From positions 1 to 10,244 of the forward strand of contig RFLL01000300.1 in assembly GCA_003693905.1 (NCBI GenBank): a DNA stretch of 10,244 nucleotides. Reading direction: 5' to 3'. Below the pieces are notes generated by a model. It was not told where the DNA came from. It saw only the letters and a program-made list of their open reading frames with translations, and did not search any database. Both the position numbers and the translations under genes were made by a program. Shown here in pieces: positions 5,761 to 10,244 of the stretch (its first letter is position 1; every line of letters starts with the position of its first letter). The DNA comes from Alphaproteobacteria bacterium. Lineage in GTDB: Bacteria; Pseudomonadota; Alphaproteobacteria; Kiloniellales; J153.

Positions 5761-6624
5761 TCAGCGCCGCTGGCGTATGGCGGGGACGACCAGCAGGTTG
5801 ATCCAGTTGCGCACCTCGGCGCGGCGCACGTCTTCGTTCATCACGTCCTCGTCGATGCCCAGCAGCCAGGCAATGTCCCGTCGTCCGGGATCCTGATGCA
5901 AGGTTTCGAGCAGATCGACATAGGCCTGTGCGGCATCAAGATCCTTGAAGAAGCCCTTGTCGACCAGGCGCTGCTTGCGGCAGTAGCACAGACGCGCCAG
6001 TTCATGCAGATCGTATTCGGGGTGGTATTGCAGGCCCCAGAACACGCCGCCCTTGTGGACCACGCTGACCGCCTGGACTCGGCAGAAATCGTTGGAGGCG
6101 AGCACGCTTGCCCCCGGCGGCAGGTGGGTGACTTCATCCTCGTGGCTGATGAACGCGTCGAAGACGCTCTTCTTGCCCGTATACAGGGGATGCGCGCGTC
6201 CTTCCGGGGTCAGGGCGATCTTGCGCGCGATACCCATCTCGCGTCCGCGCGGGTTGGCGGCGCACAGCCCGCCGGCGGCGACGACGGCGATCTGGGCCGC
6301 CCAGCAGCTTCCGAAGCTGGGTACCCTGGCTTCGAAGGCGGCGCGCGCGAATTCGATCTGCGGCGCCACCTTGGGATCGTCGGCATAGATGGTCAGGCTG
6401 GACCCGGTCCAAGCGATGCCGTCGTACTGGGCGATCGCCGCGCCGCTCGGCAGCGCGGAATCGGGATCGGCCGGATAGACGATGTCGACGTGGCACCCCG
6501 GTGCGCATTCCTTGAGCATGCGGGCATAAAGCTCCCCGGCCGGGGTGGCGCCGCCGCGGGCCAGCTCCTCGCGCCCTTCGCGGGCGTATCCGTCGACGAC
6601 GATGAAGCGCGGCTGATCGGCCAT
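5761..6624 (-). CDS. Class I glutamine amidotransferase-like protein (GMP synthase GATase type)
   Basis: A protein of 287 residues from the ATG at 6624, which has GGAG 8 nt upstream. It shows the class I GATase triad: nucleophile C107 in PSFGSCWAAQ, with H201 and E203 in GLQYHPEYD. An oxyanion-region glycine is in WTGSS (about 72-76). It resembles the stand-alone GMP-synthase-like amidotransferases (COG0518). Known chemistry of the fold is glutamine amide hydrolysis with ammonia transfer, or hydrolysis of gamma-glutamyl compounds. No synthetase partner is seen here. After the triad there is a roughly 80-residue, mostly helical C-terminal extension. The nucleophile elbow reads CWAAQ where CWGLQ or CxGxQ is usual. 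It lies between the HAD gene (44 bp gap) and the HD gene (4 bp gap), so all three are likely one operon. Its proximity to an FAD amine oxidase may point to amine or amino-acid metabolism, which is inference. Confidence 0.88.
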   Translation of the reverse strand: MADQPRFIVVDGYAREGREELARGGATPAGELYARMLKECAPGCHVDIVYPADPDSALPSGAAIAQYDGIAWTGSSLTIYADDPKVAPQIEFARAAFEARVPSFGSCWAAQIAVVAAGGLCAANPRGREMGIARKIALTPEGRAHPLYTGKKSVFDAFISHEDEVTHLPPGASVLASNDFCRVQAVSVVHKGGVFWGLQYHPEYDLHELARLCYCRKQRLVDKGFFKDLDAAQAYVDLLETLHQDPGRRDIAWLLGIDEDVMNEDVRRAEVRNWINLLVVPAIRQRR

Positions 6625-6668
6625 GGCGTGGTCTCCGCTTTCGTTTTCCGCTTTCGTCTTTCGTGTAT

Positions 6669-7421
6669 TCAGACGCCGGCCAGGCGGTCGATGACGTCCG
6701 GCAGATCGGCGTGGCGTTCGCAGATCGCATCGGCCGAGGTGCGATCCTTGTCGTGGGCGCGGGCGGCGGTAAACAGCACCGCTTTCATGCCCAGCGCCTG
6801 CGGCCCCTTGACGTCGTTGTGGTCGCGATCGCCGACGTGAACCAGGTGCTCCAAGGGCAGGTTCAGTTGCGCCGCCGCTGATTCGAACATCGCACGATGC
6901 GGCTTCGAATGCCCGACTTCGTCGGAAAACGCGAACCCGGAGAAATATTTTGCCAGATCGTGCTTTTCCAGCAGGGCGCGCAGGCCCCGGCCCGGCGTCA
7001 CGATGGTATCCGAGACGATGCACAGCTTGTAACGCTGCGCCAGACGCGCCAACGCTTCGGCCACGCCGTCGATCGGATCGGGGGGAATGTCGACCTCCAT
7101 GGTCTCATGGGCCTGGAGAACCCGGGCAAAGTCGTCCTCGGGCAGGTCGCGCCCGAGCCCGGCGAGGATCACGCGCAGACGTTCCTCGATCGTCCAGGTA
7201 ACGAACTGGTCGTGCCAGACGCGGTTGAAGGCGGCGTCGGCGACGTCATAGGCCAGCGCCACATGCGCCGGGTCGATCGGATCGATCTGATCGAGCGCTT
7301 TCCACAGTAGGTGGCGGCGCTCTTCCCTTTTGGGGCGCAGGCCCCGGGCAGCGCGTTTCGGTTCGTCCGATTCATCGCGAACGATGGTGTCCCACAGATC
7401 GAAAGTGACGCCCTGGATCAT
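6669..7421 (-). CDS. HAD-superfamily hydrolase
   Basis: A protein of 250 residues from the ATG at 7421, with GAGG 8 nt upstream. Haloacid dehalogenase motifs occur in order: motif I FDLWDT (nucleophile D8), motif II S137 in IVSDT, motif III K173 in HSKPH, and motif IV GDRDHND (D198, D203). A helical cap (about residues 20-110) lies between motifs I and II, as in C1-capped members. The position two residues after the nucleophile, normally the general-acid Asp in phosphatases, is W10. The next residue is D11, a pattern seen in a subset of HADs annotated only as hydrolases. The reaction could be phosphatase or dehalogenase-like and cannot be assigned. It is the first gene of the HAD-amidotransferase-HD set. 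A 102 bp gap with a strong hairpin separates it from the regulator gene upstream. Confidence 0.88.
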   Translation of the reverse strand: MIQGVTFDLWDTIVRDESDEPKRAARGLRPKREERRHLLWKALDQIDPIDPAHVALAYDVADAAFNRVWHDQFVTWTIEERLRVILAGLGRDLPEDDFARVLQAHETMEVDIPPDPIDGVAEALARLAQRYKLCIVSDTIVTPGRGLRALLEKHDLAKYFSGFAFSDEVGHSKPHRAMFESAAAQLNLPLEHLVHVGDRDHNDVKGPQALGMKAVLFTAARAHDKDRTSADAICERHADLPDVIDRLAGV

Positions 7422-7496
7422 GGCCCGGCCTCGTGTCCCTTGCTGTCGCGTGTTTTCTTCTTTTCATGTGCATGTGGCGAAGACCGGGAGCTTTAC

Positions 7497-7525
7497 AGCC
7501 CCCTTCGCCGCTCGGCAAGGGGGCT
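7497..7525 (-). terminator. Hairpin overlapping the regulator stop codon
   Basis: AGCCCCCTT (7497-7505) and AAGGGGGCT (7517-7525) form a perfect 9 bp GC-rich stem. An inner GCCG/CGGC can extend it, with one bulged C and a 2-base loop. The regulator's TAG stop (7526-7524) overlaps the base of the stem. The RNA after it (GTAAAGC...) has no U-run, so it may be a rho-dependent or partial terminator, or a 3'-end stabiliser. If it terminates, the HAD gene needs its own promoter in 7422-7496, where I see no clear one. Confidence 0.5.
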
Positions 7526-9017
7526 ACTTCGAACGGGGCGGTTCCGTTTTCGTCCGGCGTTTGTTTTTCTGCCAGGCTTGGCGTTTGCGATAGATCGTCG
7601 AGGGACTGATGCCGAGCAGGGCGGCGGCACGGGTGATGTTGCCGCCACAGCGCGCGAGGGCGGCTTCGATCGCGGCGCGCTCGATTTCGTGCAACGACTG
7701 TACGGGCTGGTCATCCCCCGGTTCTGGAGCCGCCGCCGGCGTGGGGCGCAATGTCGTGATCGAATCGGAGATGCCGGATCCGCCCGCAGCCGGAGTTTCG
7801 GAAGGTGCCGCGCCCTCCGCCGCCGGGACATCGCCATACCGGGCCAGGGCCGGCGGCAGCATGGCGGGCTGCACGAGCGTGCCGTCGTGCAGAACCACGA
7901 TGGTGCGGACGACATTGCGCAGCTCGCGGACATTGCCCGGCCACGGATAGGCCAGAAAGGCGGCCTCCACCCGCGAATCAAAGGTGCGGAATGCCTTGTT
8001 CTCCTCGTCTGCGAACTCGCGCAGGAAGGCACGGGCAAGGCGTATGATATCATCGCCGCGCTCACGCAGCGGCGGCATGTGCAAGGGCACGACATACAAC
8101 CTGTAGTAGAGGTCTTCGCGGAACCGCCCGGCCTCGACCTCGGCCCACGGATCCCTGTTGGTGGCGCAGATCAGACGCACGTCCACCTTTTCGGTGCGGT
8201 CGCTGCCCACCGGCCGGAACCGTCCGCTTTGAACGAAGCGCAGAAGTTTCTTCTGCACGGCCAGATCGGTGTCGCAGACCTCGTCAAGGAACAGGGTCCC
8301 GCCATCGGCCAGACGTGCCGCCCCGGTGCGCGCCGCAATGGCCCCGGTAAAGGCGCCGCGCACGTGGCCAAAGATTTCGCTTTCCATCAGATCGCGGGCA
8401 ACCGCGGCGCAGTTGATGGCCACGAACGGGGCCTTGCGGCGGGGGCCGCAGGCGTGGATGGCATGGGCGCACAATTCCTTGCCGGTACCGCTTTCCCCGG
8501 TGATGAAGACCGGGGCCGTGCTGGGAGCGACGTTTTCGATGATGCGATAGACCGTCTGCATCGGTGCCGAGGCGCCGATCAGATCGTGCAGACGCTCGCG
8601 CCCGAAGGTCTGCTCGTACTGAGTCACCAGGCCGCTCAGGCGCCGATGCTCGAGCGCGTTGCGCAGGGTGATGATCAGGCGCTCGGCGGGGAACGGCTTG
8701 GCCAGAAAATCATAGGCCCCGGCCCGCATCGCCGCCACCGCACGCTCGATGCTGCCATAGGCGGTAATCACGATCACGGTGCATGCCAGCCCCCGGGCCG
8801 CAACTTCCGACAGCAGTTCGAGACCGTCGCCGTCGGGCAGATGGAGATCGACAATCATCACCGCCGGCGGCTTTGCGGCCAGGCAGGCGCGCGCCGCAGC
8901 CAGCGTCGAGACGTGTTCCAGAATTATCGGCTCGCCGGCCAGATAGCGGGCGTACATCCATGCCAGATCGGGCGAATCTTCGACCAGAAGAACGCGCGGT
9001 TGATTTCGCCCGGTCAT
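7524..9017 (-). CDS. LuxO-like sigma-54-dependent response regulator (REC-AAA+-Fis)
   Basis: A protein of 497 residues. The ATG at 9017 has AAAGGAA 5 nt upstream; an in-frame TTG at 9065 lacks this support. The receiver domain (about 8-120) has the acidic pocket with E13 and D14, phosphoacceptor D57 (in VDLHLPDGDG), T85 and K107. The AAA+ domain has Walker A GESGTGKE (174-181), the sigma-54-contacting GAFTGA loop (221-226) and Walker B LFLDE (D245, E246). It continues with CATNRDPW and GRFREDLYYRLYV. An Ala/Pro-rich linker (about 400-440) leads to a Fis-type helix-turn-helix at 458-480 (ITRAAALLGISPSTIYRK). The AAA+ core and HTH closely follow Vibrio LuxO rather than NtrC, judged from remembered sequence. 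All residues needed for phosphorylation and sigma-54 activation are present. No kinase or LuxU-like phosphotransferase is adjacent. The divergent FAD oxidase with a sigma-54-like promoter is its most likely target. Confidence 0.93.
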   Translation of the reverse strand: MTGRNQPRVLLVEDSPDLAWMYARYLAGEPIILEHVSTLAAARACLAAKPPAVMIVDLHLPDGDGLELLSEVAARGLACTVIVITAYGSIERAVAAMRAGAYDFLAKPFPAERLIITLRNALEHRRLSGLVTQYEQTFGRERLHDLIGASAPMQTVYRIIENVAPSTAPVFITGESGTGKELCAHAIHACGPRRKAPFVAINCAAVARDLMESEIFGHVRGAFTGAIAARTGAARLADGGTLFLDEVCDTDLAVQKKLLRFVQSGRFRPVGSDRTEKVDVRLICATNRDPWAEVEAGRFREDLYYRLYVVPLHMPPLRERGDDIIRLARAFLREFADEENKAFRTFDSRVEAAFLAYPWPGNVRELRNVVRTIVVLHDGTLVQPAMLPPALARYGDVPAAEGAAPSETPAAGGSGISDSITTLRPTPAAAPEPGDDQPVQSLHEIERAAIEAALARCGGNITRAAALLGISPSTIYRKRQAWQKNKRRTKTEPPRSK

Positions 9018-9255
9018 GGGGGTTCCTTTGGCAGGTCGGTTCTGTCCGTCGGGATCAGGCGGCAAAGGCGAGAATACGAAACAAATGCAACTTAAAAGTG
9101 TATATCGCCCTCTTCACCAACCGCAAATCCGCGCCCGTCCCGGTCGGGTTGCATGGATGTCGGATGCGGCGCAGAAGGTGTCGAATCCGGCCCGTTCCCG
9201 CCGTTCGCGGCCGCCGTATAGTCCCGAAGCCTTGGGCCACCGATCCCGCCGGTCG

Positions 9256-9271
9256 TGGCAATGCCGACGCT
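9256..9271 (+). promoter_or_regulatory. Candidate sigma-54 (-24/-12) promoter for the FAD oxidase
   Basis: TGGCA at 9256-9260, followed by N7 and CGCT, gives the diagnostic GG (9257-9258)-N10-GC (9269-9270) spacing. Against the consensus TGGCAC-N5-TTGCW, the -24 block is nearly perfect and the -12 block is weaker (CGCT for TGCT). The predicted transcription start is near 9282, about 70 nt before the ATG. The gene for a sigma-54 activator starts 240 bp away on the opposite strand, which strengthens the case. Chance matches to GG-N10-GC are common in GC-rich DNA. Confidence 0.42.
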
Positions 9272-9312
9272 GGCAGAGCGGATGATATGTATACCAAGCA
9301 TGCTAAAGGATA

Positions 9313-9328
9313 TAGGTAAACAAACCTA
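9313..9328 (+). repeat. Short inverted repeat in the oxidase leader
   Basis: TAGGT (9313-9317), six bases, then ACCTA (9324-9328) form a perfect 5 bp inverted repeat in an AT-rich leader, just before the AGGAGA ribosome binding site (9335-9340). It could be a weak hairpin or an operator half-site pair. A separate palindrome AGCATGCT lies just upstream at 9297-9304. Confidence 0.45.
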
Positions 9329-9352
9329 GAACGCAGGAGAGACCGTCTGCCC

Positions 9353-10244
9353 ATGGCGACCAGGGATTTTGATGCCATCATCATCGGGGCCGGAATCATC
9401 GGCGCGGCGCTTGCTCTTGGCCTTGCCCGCAAGGGCTGGCGTACCCTCAACGTGGACCGGCTGCCGGCGGCGGGTTATGGCTCGACGTCGGGCTCATGCG
9501 CCATCATCCGGCCCTATTATTCGACCGTCGACGGCTCGGCGCTGGCTTACGAAAGTCACTTCTACTGGAAGGCCTGGGCCGATTTCGTGGGCGTTGCCGA
9601 TGAGCGCGGCCTGGCCCGCTATGTCGATTGCGGCTGTCTGGTGATGAAGACGGAAGGCAACCGGCACCTTGCCCACATTGCGGCGATCATGGACGAGATC
9701 GGCTGTCCGTACGAAGACCTCTCGCCCGATGACGTCCGGGCCCGCCTGCCGATCGTCACGCTGGATTCCTTCGCCCCACCCAAGCGGCCGGAGGATCCCG
9801 ACTTCGGCCGGCCCAACGGGCGCACGCTTGCCGGGGCGCTGTTCTTCCCCACCGGGGGCTACGTCACCGATCCGCAACTTGCCAGCCACAATCTGCAGCG
9901 CGCGGCCGAGGCCAAGGGAGCAGTGTTCCGGTTCCGCACCGCGGTGACCGACATCGTCAAGGAAGGCGGCCGGGCAGCCGGCGTCGTGCTGGAAAGCGGC
10001 GAGATGATCCGGGCCCCGGTCGTGGTCAACGTCGCCGGCCCTCATTCCTTCAAGATCAACCGCATGGCCGGGGTCGAGGCGGGCATGAAGATCCGCACCC
10101 GGGCGCTGCGTCACGAGGTGTGCCACGTTCCCGCTCCGGGCGGGTTCGATTTCGAGCACCGGGGCTGCGTCTATTCCGACAACGACATCGCCGTCTACAT
10201 GCGCCCCGAGCACGGCAACCACATCCTGATCGGCAGCGAAGACC
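9353..10244 (+). CDS. FAD-dependent oxidoreductase, DAO family (partial, 3' end beyond window)
   Basis: The frame is open from the ATG at 9353 to the window end, with 297 codons visible. AGGAGA lies 12 nt upstream of the start. The N-terminus has the FAD-binding Rossmann motif IIIGAGIIGAALALGLARKG (GxGxxG, about residues 10-29). A second signature, VVVNVAGPHS, falls near residues 223-232, where DAO-family enzymes have a conserved NxAG-x-W/H segment. The layout fits the D-amino-acid/sarcosine/dimethylglycine oxidase group, which oxidises amines or N-methylated amino acids. The substrate cannot be read from this fragment, and the C-terminal FAD-contact region is missing. There is no signal peptide, so it is probably cytoplasmic. 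It is divergent from the LuxO-like regulator, with a sigma-54-like promoter between them. Confidence 0.9.
   Translation, partial: MATRDFDAIIIGAGIIGAALALGLARKGWRTLNVDRLPAAGYGSTSGSCAIIRPYYSTVDGSALAYESHFYWKAWADFVGVADERGLARYVDCGCLVMKTEGNRHLAHIAAIMDEIGCPYEDLSPDDVRARLPIVTLDSFAPPKRPEDPDFGRPNGRTLAGALFFPTGGYVTDPQLASHNLQRAAEAKGAVFRFRTAVTDIVKEGGRAAGVVLESGEMIRAPVVVNVAGPHSFKINRMAGVEAGMKIRTRALRHEVCHVPAPGGFDFEHRGCVYSDNDIAVYMRPEHGNHILIGSED

Larger units (their letters stand above)
9018..9352. promoter_or_regulatory. Divergent intergenic region between the regulator and the FAD oxidase
   Basis: This 335 bp has no convincing gene. The regulator-proximal part (about 9070-9110) and the oxidase leader (about 9285-9330) are AT-rich, with a GC-rich block between. 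It holds a candidate sigma-54 element at 9256-9271. An imperfect inverted repeat overlaps it: GCCAC-C-GA (9236-9243) against TCGTGGC (9253-9259), with one bulged base. A small inverted repeat lies at 9313-9328 in the leader. A TTGCA half-site (9149-9153), resembling half of the LuxO site TTGCA-N3-TGCAA, lies about 100 bp upstream of the sigma-54 element, but no full LuxO site was found. I could not assign the regulator's own promoter. Confidence 0.5.

Noticed and set aside
5458..6840. A 460-codon plus-strand open frame opposite the amidotransferase and HD genes
   Set aside because: It spans two confirmed minus-strand genes and has no family motif or ribosome binding site. It is a shadow.
7311..9095. 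A 594-codon plus-strand open frame opposite the regulator gene
   Set aside because: It is the antisense shadow of a gene with clear REC, AAA+ and HTH motifs. Its translation is Arg/Gly/His-rich with no recognisable domain; long antisense frames are expected in GC-rich DNA.

Overview
The window is high-GC DNA with densely packed genes. The hopanoid genes, the DivJ/PleC-like histidine kinase core and the overall composition suggest an alphaproteobacterium, probably Rhodospirillales-like. This placement is an inference from gene content. Nothing in the window, such as an rRNA, fixes the taxon. I saw no insertion sequence, phage gene, CRISPR array, tRNA or rRNA.

Left part (1-2353, minus strand): the start of a hopanoid/squalene operon in its usual order, hpnB (glycosyltransferase-like), hpnC and the first part of hpnD, which runs off the left edge. 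HpnC and HpnD are two of the three enzymes that turn farnesyl diphosphate into squalene. A 279 bp divergent intergenic region with helically phased short repeats separates this operon from a plus-strand, two-transmembrane sensor histidine kinase (2633-4114) that has no response regulator beside it.

Centre and right (4169-9017, minus strand): a co-directional series, read in transcription order. It begins with a LuxO-like sigma-54-dependent response regulator, followed by a HAD hydrolase, a class I glutamine amidotransferase and a YfbR-like HD hydrolase 4 bp after it. A phytanoyl-CoA-dioxygenase-type Fe(II)/2-oxoglutarate oxygenase comes last, with its own candidate promoter and a structured leader. 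A strong hairpin over the regulator's stop codon may separate it from the HAD gene. The kinase and the oxygenase gene converge on a short gap holding another hairpin.

Right edge (9018-10244): a 335 bp divergent region with a GG-N10-GC element resembling a sigma-54 promoter, then a plus-strand FAD-dependent amine/amino-acid oxidase of the DAO family, cut by the window end. The simplest reading is that the LuxO-like regulator controls the oxidase from this sigma-54 site. The amidotransferase, HAD, HD and oxygenase genes may belong to the same small-molecule (amine, amino acid or possibly phosphonate) catabolic programme. The substrate cannot be read from the sequence. This regulator-oxidase-amidotransferase-HAD-HD-oxygenase neighbourhood is the part of the window most likely to hold something undescribed.
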